From an uncultured Eggerthellaceae bacterium (GTDB lineage Bacteria > Actinomycetota > Coriobacteriia > Coriobacteriales > Eggerthellaceae), in NCBI GenBank assembly GCA_910588205.1, contig CAJUQK010000036.1, forward strand, positions 1 through 14,803: a DNA stretch of 14,803 bases, written 5' to 3'. Positions 6,435 to 13,026 of the stretch are shown in pieces (within the stretch, counting starts at the first letter, position 1; every line of letters starts with the position of its first letter). A model generated the notes under the pieces. That model did not search any database and was not told the origin of the DNA. It saw only the letters and a program-made list of their open reading frames with translations. The position numbers and the translations under genes are program-made.

Positions 6435-6436
6435 GT

Positions 6437-6480
6437 CGTATGACAGGTTGCCGTATGACACGGGACGGTCCAAATGTCAT
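6437..6480. promoter_or_regulatory. ATGACA motif cluster upstream of pgi
   Basis: CGTATGACA is repeated directly at 6437-6445 and 6452-6460 (15-nt period), and TGTCAT, the inverse of ATGACA, follows at 6475-6480. The cluster begins just upstream of the putative -35 box of pgi, where an activator or repressor could bind. No regulator is identified. Confidence 0.3.
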
Positions 6481-6493
6481 GATCCATGGGGTC

Positions 6494-6873
6494 AATGCCC
6501 TCCCCGCAAGGGGCGTTCGGCCTTGGCCTCGCCCTTCGAAAAGACGTGATGCTTCGCTTATATCACGCTTTTCTCGGCCTGCGGAATCGGCCTCAACCCC
6601 TCACGGGGAAGGGCTGTCTTCTGCATAAACAAAAAAATCCTCACCGCACTGCTGATGGGACCCAACGGGTCCGCATCACCACTGCGGGCGGCTCATCGCC
6701 GCATTGTCGCGCTTCGCGCGAAAAGGTGTGCGGCGCATAAGGTCACCTTGCTCACAGGTCAGATCCGCCGCCTAACTATTCCCGCTGCGAAGCAGCGGGG
6801 TTAAGGGTTGCAGCCAAAATACGAATGCGTGGTTTTCCGGGTTGTAACGGGTTCGGGCCGAGCCAGCTCGGCC
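6494..6873. repeat. 380-nt multi-hairpin repeat, copy 1
   Basis: This segment matches 14351-14733 at about 87% identity by eye. It is a chain of eight hairpins. They are CCCC-GCAA-GGGG (6502-6513, a GNRA loop), a 12-bp stem with one bulge (6538-6573), CCCC-TCAC-GGGG (6597-6608) and an 11-bp stem with one bulge (6653-6678). Then come GCGGC/GCCGC (6688-6702), TCGCGC/GCGCGA (6707-6721), CCCGCTGC/GCAGCGGG (6781-6799) and palindrome G (6856-6873). Loops differ between copies while stems hold. No terminal inverted repeats or target duplication were recognised. It could be a non-autonomous mobile repeat or a structured RNA. Confidence 0.85.
6856..6873 (-). repeat. Palindromic hairpin G (GAGC-core type)
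   Basis: GGCCGAGC pairs with GCTCGGCC over 8 bp around CA and is followed by TCTACGG, a one-base variant of the family edge on the minus strand. It closes copy 1 of the 380-nt repeat, linking the two repeat families. Confidence 0.82.
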
Positions 6874-6910
6874 TCTACGGGTGATGTTGCATTCTTCGGG
6901 TTGTGGCGTT

Positions 6911-6930
6911 GGGTCGAACACGTTCGACCC
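6911..6930 (-). repeat. Palindromic hairpin H (GAA-core type)
   Basis: GGGTCGAA pairs with TTCGACCC over 8 bp with a CACG loop, followed by CTACG. The stem is the same as in hairpin E. Confidence 0.85.
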
Positions 6931-6977
6931 CTACGAAAACCAACTGCGCATGTCACTTGGGTGAACCATGCGTTGTA

Positions 6978-6999
6978 GGGGCTGATCTGGATCGGCCCC
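6978..6999 (+). repeat. Palindromic hairpin I (GATC-core type with wobble)
   Basis: GGGGCTGATC pairs with GATCGGCCCC over 10 bp around TG, with one T-G wobble (6983 with 6994). It may be caught halfway through a compensated change between two stem types. Confidence 0.83.
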
Positions 7000-7025
7000 C
7001 TGTGCACCTGGATGAACCCGGTACG

Positions 7026-7068
7026 CCAGGTCACCCGGCAATTGCCGCAATCAATATGTTGCGTGCAG
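7026..7068 (+). repeat. Spacer-type repeat, partner of 141-183
   Basis: Aligns to the reverse complement of 141-183 (about 34 of 43 bases by eye). It leads directly into hairpin J. Confidence 0.65.
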
Positions 7069-7088
7069 GGGCCGACCGCGGTCGGTCC
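7069..7088 (+). repeat. Palindromic hairpin J (GACC-core type)
   Basis: GGGCCGACC pairs with GGTCGGTCC over 9 bp around GC, with one G-T wobble (7071 with 7086), preceded by GTGCAG. This is the most diverged edge in the set. Confidence 0.75.
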
Positions 7089-7200
7089 GAATACCCACGT
7101 TATGCAACTGTAACGCAACCTTAGGATTGCGGTTGAGGCCCCCTTCGCGTCTATGCGTACACTGCATATATATCGTCTGTGGGAGATCAAAGGAGGGAGC

Positions 7201-9795
7201 ATGGCAAGAGACATTACCCGTCGCAGCTTCGTCAAAGGAGCTGCTGCTGCGGGCGGCATGGCAGCCGTTGTGGGGGCATCGGCGCTGGCCGACACGTATC
7301 CCCCTGCCGCCAAAGCCTTCGCCGAACAAGCGGGAGACGAAGGCATGTGGGTGCGCACCACATGCTCACCCAACTGTACGGGCGCATGTGGGACGAAAGC
7401 CTTCGTCCATGATGGCCAGATCAAGATGATCGATCCGGCAGCGGATTATCCCTACCCTGCGTATAACCCCCGTGGCTGTCTGAAGGGGCTGTCCATCAAT
7501 ACGCTCGTACACGGGCCTGATCGCCTTTTGAACCCTCTCGTTCGCGACGAATCCACCGGAGAGCTGCGCGATGCTACCTGGGATGAGGCCATCACCAAAG
7601 CGGCCGAAGGGCTGAACGCGGTAGCCGAGAAGTACGGTGCAGATTCCATCGGCGTCATCTGGCAGGTGCAAGGCACGGGTCACGTGCAGAAGGGCAGCAT
7701 CATCCGCCTGACGAACATGATGGGCTGGTCGGCTATCGGCTGCTATGAGATGAACGGTGACCTTCCTATGTTCTGGCCTGAGACCTTCGGATGCCAGAGC
7801 GAAGAGCTGGAAAGCTATTGCTGGGAGGATTCCCGCTACACCATGGTCTTCGGTTCGAACGTCATGGTGACCCGTCTGCCGGATGCCCAGTTCTTGAACC
7901 GGTCGCGTGAAGCGGGCGGCAAGATCGTCACCTTCGATCCGAACTACTGCCCCACGGCTGAGAAGTCAGATGAGTGGGTGCAGATAGCCCCTGATACAGA
8001 CGCGGTGTTCGCGCTGGCCGCCAGCAAGCACATCATCGATACTGGTCTCTACGACGAATCGTTCATGGCGAACTTCACAGACATGCCGCTGCTAGTGAAC
8101 GTGGATACGGGAAAGCGCATCCTGGCTGAGGAGGTTGCCGGGCTCACTGCTGTGGAGGCGCCGGATCACCGTTCAAGCTACGTAGCCATCCAAGAGGGCG
8201 TGCCTGTGGCTACTGATCCCGAGCACTTGGGCAGCACGGACGCCTATCAACTGGATGTAGACATGCAGCTTCCCATGAAAGGCGGCTCCACTGCTCATGC
8301 CCGGAGCGCTTGGTCTCTCCTGCAAGAGCGCCTGGCGGCCTACACGCCCGAATATGCCAGCAGTATCACAGGCATTCCGGCTGAGGACATCATGCGCATC
8401 GCCGAGGAATGCGCCACCATCAAGCCCATGCACATCATCTTCGGCGGCGCTGCCACCCAGTGGTATCACGGGGACCTGAAGGGCCGTGCCCTAGCGCTCA
8501 TCGCCTGCCTGACGGGCAATATCGGGCAGCTGGGCGGGGGTATCTCCACCTATGTGGGGCAGTACAAGACGCGCTTCATGCCCGGCAGCTGGTTCAATCC
8601 GCCCAAGCTCCAGAAGAAAGCAGCTCCATTCAACTATGCGGTCACGGGCCGTACCCCCACCATGAGCGCCACGTTCCCCCAAGCGGGCTTCAAGGGCTTC
8701 GTCATCGGCTGGGGAAACCCGTTCGACCAGCACGACGTGGACAACTGGTGGCGTCGGGCGAAGGAGAGCGGAGAGCTGGAGTTCGTCGTGGTGTTCGATT
8801 TCCAACGCACCACCAGCGTAGACTATGCCGACGTCGTCTTCGCATGTCCCACGTGGTATGAGAAGCTCGAGCTCACCACCACGCCGCTGCATCCCTGGGT
8901 GCAGATCCAACAACGTGTCGTGGATCCGCCCGAGAACGTGCGCGAAGAGATTTGGATCTGCAAGGAACTGGCTTGCGCCATCAACCCGGATCTGGCGGAT
9001 CAGTGGCCCGTCTTCAGCCCTGAGGAGTCTCAGCGGACCTCCGAAGAGGTGTGTTCGATGCTATTGGAGAAGGGCGGCTGGACCATAGACCAGATCACCT
9101 TGGATCAGCTGCGGGAAGGGCCCGGCAAGCTGGCTCATGCCAACCCGGGCGAGAAGAAGATTCCCTTCTGGGAGCAGATCCATGAAGGGCAGCCGTTCCC
9201 CACGCTCAGCCGTCCGAACCCCCTGGAAGCCACCGCGAAGTTCGTGCGCTCGGGGCGCATCCAGTTCTATCGGGATGAAGACATCTTCCTTGAGCTGGAC
9301 GAGCAGCTTCCCTGCTACAAGCCCGCCTTCGAAGATACCGAATGGAAGGACGACCCGGAGGCAAAGGAGAAGTACCCCTTTGCCTACATCACCCGGAACT
9401 CCGTCTTCCGGGTCCATTCCACCTATGTGAAAAACCCGTTCATGCTGGAGCTGCAAGATGAGACGCCGAAGGCGTGGATGAACCCGAACGATGCCCATGC
9501 TGTGGGGCTGGAGCAGGGTGATGTGGTGGAGGTCTACAACAGCCGGGGCAAGGTGACGGCGGCGCTCGTGTGCGATCCGGGGATGCATACGGGCCAGGTC
9601 ATCTTCGAGCAAGGCTGGTGGAGCGAATACACTGACGATTCCAGCTACAACACGCTCATCTATCCCTGGATCAACCCCACCAATGAGGTCTACTACCTTT
9701 CCAGCGTGTGGTCTCCCAACATGGCCTGGAATGAATGCGTCTGCAATGTGCGGTTGGTAGAGCGCGGCGGCGCACTGAAGGAGATGATGTCATGA
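7201..9795 (+). CDS. Tat-exported molybdopterin oxidoreductase catalytic subunit, Asp-ligand (type II-like) DMSO reductase family
   Basis: An 864-residue molybdenum bis-MGD enzyme exported folded by the Tat system (TRRSFVK, Arg7-Arg8, then a short hydrophobic stretch to about Ala30). Cys55, 59, 63 and 93 (C-x3-C-x3-C-x29-C) should bind a [4Fe-4S] cluster. NGDLP (185-189) followed by PETFG and, later, FGSNVMVTRLPDAQF aligns with the NarG region around its Asp molybdenum ligand, so Asp187 is the expected ligand. FRVHST (736-741) and the C-terminal domain (about 725-850) resemble type II enzymes such as selenate, chlorate and nitrate reductases. ATG 7201 is chosen because AAAGGAGG (7189-7196) lies 4 nt upstream and the Tat motif begins at once. 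The stop overlaps the next start (ATGA). The substrate cannot be read from sequence; no TorD-like chaperone lies nearby. Confidence 0.9.
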   Translation: MARDITRRSFVKGAAAAGGMAAVVGASALADTYPPAAKAFAEQAGDEGMWVRTTCSPNCTGACGTKAFVHDGQIKMIDPAADYPYPAYNPRGCLKGLSINTLVHGPDRLLNPLVRDESTGELRDATWDEAITKAAEGLNAVAEKYGADSIGVIWQVQGTGHVQKGSIIRLTNMMGWSAIGCYEMNGDLPMFWPETFGCQSEELESYCWEDSRYTMVFGSNVMVTRLPDAQFLNRSREAGGKIVTFDPNYCPTAEKSDEWVQIAPDTDAVFALAASKHIIDTGLYDESFMANFTDMPLLVNVDTGKRILAEEVAGLTAVEAPDHRSSYVAIQEGVPVATDPEHLGSTDAYQLDVDMQLPMKGGSTAHARSAWSLLQERLAAYTPEYASSITGIPAEDIMRIAEECATIKPMHIIFGGAATQWYHGDLKGRALALIACLTGNIGQLGGGISTYVGQYKTRFMPGSWFNPPKLQKKAAPFNYAVTGRTPTMSATFPQAGFKGFVIGWGNPFDQHDVDNWWRRAKESGELEFVVVFDFQRTTSVDYADVVFACPTWYEKLELTTTPLHPWVQIQQRVVDPPENVREEIWICKELACAINPDLADQWPVFSPEESQRTSEEVCSMLLEKGGWTIDQITLDQLREGPGKLAHANPGEKKIPFWEQIHEGQPFPTLSRPNPLEATAKFVRSGRIQFYRDEDIFLELDEQLPCYKPAFEDTEWKDDPEAKEKYPFAYITRNSVFRVHSTYVKNPFMLELQDETPKAWMNPNDAHAVGLEQGDVVEVYNSRGKVTAALVCDPGMHTGQVIFEQGWWSEYTDDSSYNTLIYPWINPTNEVYYLSSVWSPNMAWNECVCNVRLVERGGALKEMMS

Positions 9796-10535
9796 GATAC
9801 GCCATGGCCATCGATCTGAACCGCTGCATCGGGTGTCGTACCTGCGCGGTGGTGTGCAAGAACCATAACGCGGAGCCGGAGGGCATCTGGTGGAACCGGG
9901 TGTTCGCGTCGGGGGCAGCGGATTATGCAACATCGGTGGTGGTCCGCTCGGACGAAGACGGGCCCCGCATGGAATTCACGCCGGTGAGTTGCCAGCACTG
10001 CGAAGATGCGCCTTGTCAGACTGTCTGCCCTACGGGGGCAACCTATACAGATGAGGCAGGCACGGTGTTGGTGGATTACGACCGCTGCATCGGGTGCCGC
10101 TATTGCATGGTGGCCTGTCCCTACAACGTGCGGCAGTTCAACTGGAACAAGCCGCAGATGCTCGAAGGCGACGAAGGCCCTTATGCCTATGGCTGGCCCT
10201 TCGAGGTGCGCCAGGATGGACGGCTTGTCTATACGCCGAAGCGCCCGGAGGGGGTAGCTGAGAAGTGCACGTTCTGCGTTCAATACACCGAACAGGGTCA
10301 GGACCCGGTCTGCTGCGTGGCCTGCCCCGCCAATGCCCGCATCTTCGGGGACAGCGATGACCCCGATTCCGCCTATTCGCGCTATGTAGCCGATAAAGAC
10401 CTCTACGTCTTGGGCGAGGAATATAACACCCATCCCAAGGTGGTCTATGTGCCCTCCCAGCGCAACGGAGGCAGTCACGTGGGTTGGGATGGCGAAGGGG
10501 CAGCAACTCCCACCGGGAATGAGGAGGTGGCCTGA
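9792..10535 (+). CDS. 4x[4Fe-4S] electron-transfer subunit, DmsB/PsrB-like
   Basis: A 247-residue ferredoxin-like subunit that wires the molybdenum subunit to the membrane anchor. Four cysteine groups are visible: Cys12/15/18/22, Cys67/70/75/79, Cys99/102/105/109 and Cys158/161/173/177. Each can supply ligands for [4Fe-4S] clusters in the usual crossed order. Cys174 is an extra neighbour. There is no signal peptide, so it should leave the cell bound to the Tat-bearing subunit. The start is ATG 9792, overlapping the upstream stop by 4 nt (ATGA); the longer open reading from 9735 lies within the upstream gene. At 247 residues it is nearer DmsB or PsrB than the longer NarH-type beta subunits. 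Confidence 0.93.
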   Translation: MRYAMAIDLNRCIGCRTCAVVCKNHNAEPEGIWWNRVFASGAADYATSVVVRSDEDGPRMEFTPVSCQHCEDAPCQTVCPTGATYTDEAGTVLVDYDRCIGCRYCMVACPYNVRQFNWNKPQMLEGDEGPYAYGWPFEVRQDGRLVYTPKRPEGVAEKCTFCVQYTEQGQDPVCCVACPANARIFGDSDDPDSAYSRYVADKDLYVLGEEYNTHPKVVYVPSQRNGGSHVGWDGEGAATPTGNEEVA

Positions 10536-11692
10536 TGAAAGAGCTGATGAAAGGCACGAGCGGCCGCTGGATCTTGGTTAGCCTGCTTGCCATGGTCGTC
10601 GGGTTCGCCTGTTGGATCGCCATGCTGAATCTGGGGCTTCTGGGCACCACGGGTCTGGGCAATATCTTCAATTGGGGGATGCTCATCTGCGTCTTCGCGT
10701 TCCTCGTCGGCTTCGGAGCGGGCGGTCAGCTGGTGGCCTCTTATGCGGTGCTCTCCGGTCGTGAAGGCTTGACGAAGTTCGCGCTGCCTGCCCAGGCCTT
10801 CGGATTGGCCGGGGCGGTAGGAGCGGCCGTGGCTGTAGTGATCGATCTAGGTCAGCCGTTCCATATCTTCAGCATGCTCATCCATCCCAACATCACCTCT
10901 CCACTGGTCTGGGATATGGTGGCTCTCACGGCGTTCATCGTGGTGGCTTTCGTGGGGATGTTCGCTCTGGCTCGGGATTGGGAGTCAAAGCGCGCGTGGA
11001 TGATCGCGGGAGTGGTAACGGCAGTGGTGTTGCAGCTGGTGGAAGGCCTGTTGTTCGCTACCCAAGGGTCTCGCGCTTGGTGGCATAGCTACATGATGCC
11101 GGTGGATTTCCTCGTGGTGGCCTGCGTCTGCGGCCTGGCGCTCATCTGCGTGATCTGTGCGCTGTCGAAGGAGCCGGGCGCCCTTGAGGCTGGTCGTTCC
11201 TTTGCTGGCCTGCTCTTCTGGGCCGTCATCATCCACGTGGTGCTCGCCTTGACGGAGATGACCCTCTTGGCATTCGAAGGAGGTTCAGGAGCTGAGGAGG
11301 CGCTGGGCTTTGTGTTCCGTTATGGCGCTCTGTATGCCCTGGAATTGTTGCTCCCTTTAGGGGCGGCTATCGCGCTCAAAGTGCGCCTTGGCGAAGCGAA
11401 CAGCCGGAAACTCACCGTCTGCGGCGTTCTGGTCATCATCGGCATGTTCTGCCACAGACTGATGCTGCTCATCCCAGCCCTTTCCGGCGTGACGCTGTTC
11501 ACCTGGCTTTCGAATGAGCCCTCTCCGGCCTGGGGATACCCCATCTCCACAGGGTATCTGGCATCGGCTCAGCAGACCTTCGCCTTGAGCCAGGCTTACG
11601 TGCCCGGGGTGGTGGAATGCCTCAGTCTGCTGTTGCCGTTGGGCCTGGCAGTGCTGATCGCTATCGTGGGATACAAGCTGGCGCGATCCTAG
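10535..11692 (+). CDS. NrfD/PsrC-type quinol-binding membrane anchor
   Basis: A 385-residue integral membrane protein with about nine or ten hydrophobic helices (first at about 11-35, last at about 355-382). The signature DLGQP (104-108), then the PNITSP and VWD motifs (to 127), matches the NrfD/PsrC family, whose members exchange electrons with menaquinone without haem. It anchors the two hydrophilic subunits on the outer face. Its ATG overlaps the stop of the previous gene by one base (TGATG), so the three genes form one translationally coupled operon. It is too long for DmsC-like three-gene anchors of E. coli but normal for NrfD types. Confidence 0.9.
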   Translation: MKELMKGTSGRWILVSLLAMVVGFACWIAMLNLGLLGTTGLGNIFNWGMLICVFAFLVGFGAGGQLVASYAVLSGREGLTKFALPAQAFGLAGAVGAAVAVVIDLGQPFHIFSMLIHPNITSPLVWDMVALTAFIVVAFVGMFALARDWESKRAWMIAGVVTAVVLQLVEGLLFATQGSRAWWHSYMMPVDFLVVACVCGLALICVICALSKEPGALEAGRSFAGLLFWAVIIHVVLALTEMTLLAFEGGSGAEEALGFVFRYGALYALELLLPLGAAIALKVRLGEANSRKLTVCGVLVIIGMFCHRLMLLIPALSGVTLFTWLSNEPSPAWGYPISTGYLASAQQTFALSQAYVPGVVECLSLLLPLGLAVLIAIVGYKLARS

Positions 11693-11702
11693 GAACGCGT
11701 TC
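11693..11702. promoter_or_regulatory. 10-bp palindrome after the anchor gene
   Basis: GAACGCGTTC is a perfect 10-bp palindrome directly after the stop codon and 71 nt before the next gene. It could be an operator for the aldo/keto reductase gene or chance; no promoter boxes are clear in this 81-nt gap. Confidence 0.2.
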
Positions 11703-11773
11703 AAGGAGATGCTCCCGACGCTCAAGGGGTGGCTTTGCTACCATGAATCCATCTTTTCGGCGAAGGGAATCTC

Positions 11774-12886
11774 ATGGGTTGTTTCGACGACGTCACCGGT
11801 AAGCTCGGGTTCGGTCTCATGCGCCTTCCGAAGACGGAAGGCGCTATAGATGTGGATCAGGTCATCCCCATGGTGGATGCGTTCCTTGCGGCCGGGTTCA
11901 ACTACTTCGACACCGCCTGGGCCTACGTTGGCAGCGAAGAGGCCACGCGCAAGGCGCTGGTTGAGCGCTACCCCCGGGACCGGTTCCTTCTGGCTACGAA
12001 GGCGGCGCCGTGGAATCAGTGCGAAACGAAGGAAGACGCCCATCGGCAATTCGAGGACTCCCTTGAACGCACGCAGGCAGGTTACTTCGACTACTATCTG
12101 ATGCACAACCTGGGCAGCGTGCGCACCCAGGCATTCGACCGGTTCGGTATGTGGGAGTTCGCCCAACAGAAGAGAGAAGCGGGCCTCATCAGGCATCTGG
12201 GCCTATCTATCCATGATGACGCCCAGGCATTGGATACGGTCCTCAAAGCCCATCCGGAAGTGGAATTCGTGCAACTCCAGGTGAATTATTTGGACTGGGA
12301 GAACCCTGTCCACCAAAGCCGTGCCTGTCTGGAAGTGGCCGAGGCCCACGGGAAGCCGGTGGTGGTGATGGAGCCTCTGCGCGGCGGCCTTCTGGCGGAT
12401 CCGCCCGCGTCCGTGAAGCAGGTGCTGGAAGAAGCGCACCCCGGCATGCCCTTCGCCGCTTGGGGGTTGCGCTTCGCGGCCAGTCAACCGGGGGTGAAGG
12501 TGGTGCTCTCGGGCATGGGCAGTCTCAGCCAGATGGAAGAGAACATCCAGGTTATGGCTGGTTTCACGAAGATGACTGCTGCTCAGGAGCAAGCCATCCA
12601 GCACGCCCAAGAGGAATTCGCGAAGTTCGATCTGATCCCCTGCACAGGGTGTGACTACTGCGCTAAGGTCTGCCCTGCGAATGTCGGGATATCTGGGGCG
12701 TTTTTGGCTATGAATGCCCATACCCTCTTCGGCAGCCATCGGACCGAATGGGTGGTGGGGGCCGAACGCAAAGGGCGCTCCAAGCCTGATGCCTGTCTCC
12801 GCTGCGGTGCGTGCGAAGCGGTTTGTCCTCAGCAGATCCCTATCGTAGAGGAGCTCATCAACGCCGATCAGGTGCTCGATCTCTAG
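11774..12886 (+). CDS. Aldo/keto reductase with C-terminal ferredoxin-like domain
   Basis: A 370-residue cytoplasmic oxidoreductase of the COG1453-type aldo/keto reductases. The barrel tetrad is present: Asp46 and Tyr51 in FDTAWAYVGSE, Lys76 in ATKAAP and His111 in YYLMHN. Two cysteine groups at the C-terminus, Cys290/293/296/300 (CTGCDYCAKVCP) and Cys341/344/347/351 (CLRCGACEAVCP), should bind two [4Fe-4S] clusters. Such fusions are common in anaerobes; their substrates are mostly unknown. ATG 11774 has GGGA 5 nt upstream. It is co-directional with the molybdoenzyme operon, 81 nt downstream, so read-through is possible, but a functional link is only suggested by position. Confidence 0.92.
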   Translation: MGCFDDVTGKLGFGLMRLPKTEGAIDVDQVIPMVDAFLAAGFNYFDTAWAYVGSEEATRKALVERYPRDRFLLATKAAPWNQCETKEDAHRQFEDSLERTQAGYFDYYLMHNLGSVRTQAFDRFGMWEFAQQKREAGLIRHLGLSIHDDAQALDTVLKAHPEVEFVQLQVNYLDWENPVHQSRACLEVAEAHGKPVVVMEPLRGGLLADPPASVKQVLEEAHPGMPFAAWGLRFAASQPGVKVVLSGMGSLSQMEENIQVMAGFTKMTAAQEQAIQHAQEEFAKFDLIPCTGCDYCAKVCPANVGISGAFLAMNAHTLFGSHRTEWVVGAERKGRSKPDACLRCGACEAVCPQQIPIVEELINADQVLDL

Positions 12887-12898
12887 CTGATCATGCAG

Positions 12899-12915
12899 GG
12901 AAAGCGTCTCTTTCC
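12899..12915. terminator. Short hairpin after the aldo/keto reductase gene
   Basis: GGAAAG and CTTTCC pair over 6 bp around a 5-nt loop, 12 nt after the stop. No T-run follows on the plus strand, so its role as a terminator is doubtful. Confidence 0.25.
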
Positions 12916-12921
12916 TCGCGG

Positions 12922-13011
12922 GTCGTGAAAAGTTCGTGACCTCGGATCCCTTAAGGCTTTCGTGGGTGCAGGGGTTGTGCGAAAATGCTGCGATACGTCA
13001 TTTTCACGAAA
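12922..13011. promoter_or_regulatory. Repeated TTCGTGA-like sites upstream of the foldase lipoprotein gene
   Basis: The core CGTGA(A) or its inverse recurs at about 12924-12931, 12933-12939, 12958-12964 and 13000-13011 (TTTTCACGAAAG). An extended -10 box, TG-C-GAAAAT (12978-12986), lies among them, with a weak -35 (TTTCGT, 12958-12963). If the start of transcription is near 12993, the last site is in the leader. Confidence 0.3.
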
Positions 13012-13026
13012 GCGAGTTCGCAACCT

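Larger units (their letters stand above)
6911..6999. repeat. Paired-hairpin unit 3 (hairpins H and I)
   Basis: Hairpin H (6911-6930) ends in CTACG and hairpin I (6978-6999) begins with TTGTAG, again facing inward, across a 47-nt spacer. The spacer end, GTCACTTGGGTGAACCATGC, resembles the sequence between hairpins A and B (57-79). Units 1 and 2 have the same arrangement. Confidence 0.72.
6367..7200. other. Long intergenic region between pgi and the molybdoenzyme operon
   Basis: About 830 nt with no credible gene. From left to right: pgi promoter and ATGACA cluster (6404-6480), the 380-nt multi-hairpin repeat (6494-6873), palindromes H, I and J (6911-7088), and the leader of the molybdoenzyme operon. 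The short open frames here lie inside the repeats. Possible boxes for the operon are TTGAGG (7133-7138) with TACACT (7158-7163), spacing 19, or the AT-rich TATATAT at 7167-7173; neither is convincing. Confidence 0.7.

Noticed and set aside
6486..6740. Open frame in 380-nt repeat copy 1 that matches an open frame in copy 2 (14383-14673)
   Set aside because: The two frames agree only because the DNA is repeated. Most base differences change the amino acid, there is no ribosome binding site, and the sequence is explained by hairpins.
7153..7200. Upstream ATG of the molybdoenzyme subunit
   Set aside because: It would add 16 residues before the Tat signal and has no ribosome binding site, while ATG 7201 has AAAGGAGG directly before it.
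11709..11849. Small open frame after AAGGAG between the anchor gene and the aldo/keto reductase gene
   Set aside because: The AAGGAG touches the ATG with no spacing, and the frame overlaps the start of a well-supported gene.
12985..13026. First ATG in the foldase frame
   Set aside because: It lies in the likely -10 box and would put 14 residues before a normal lipoprotein signal peptide.
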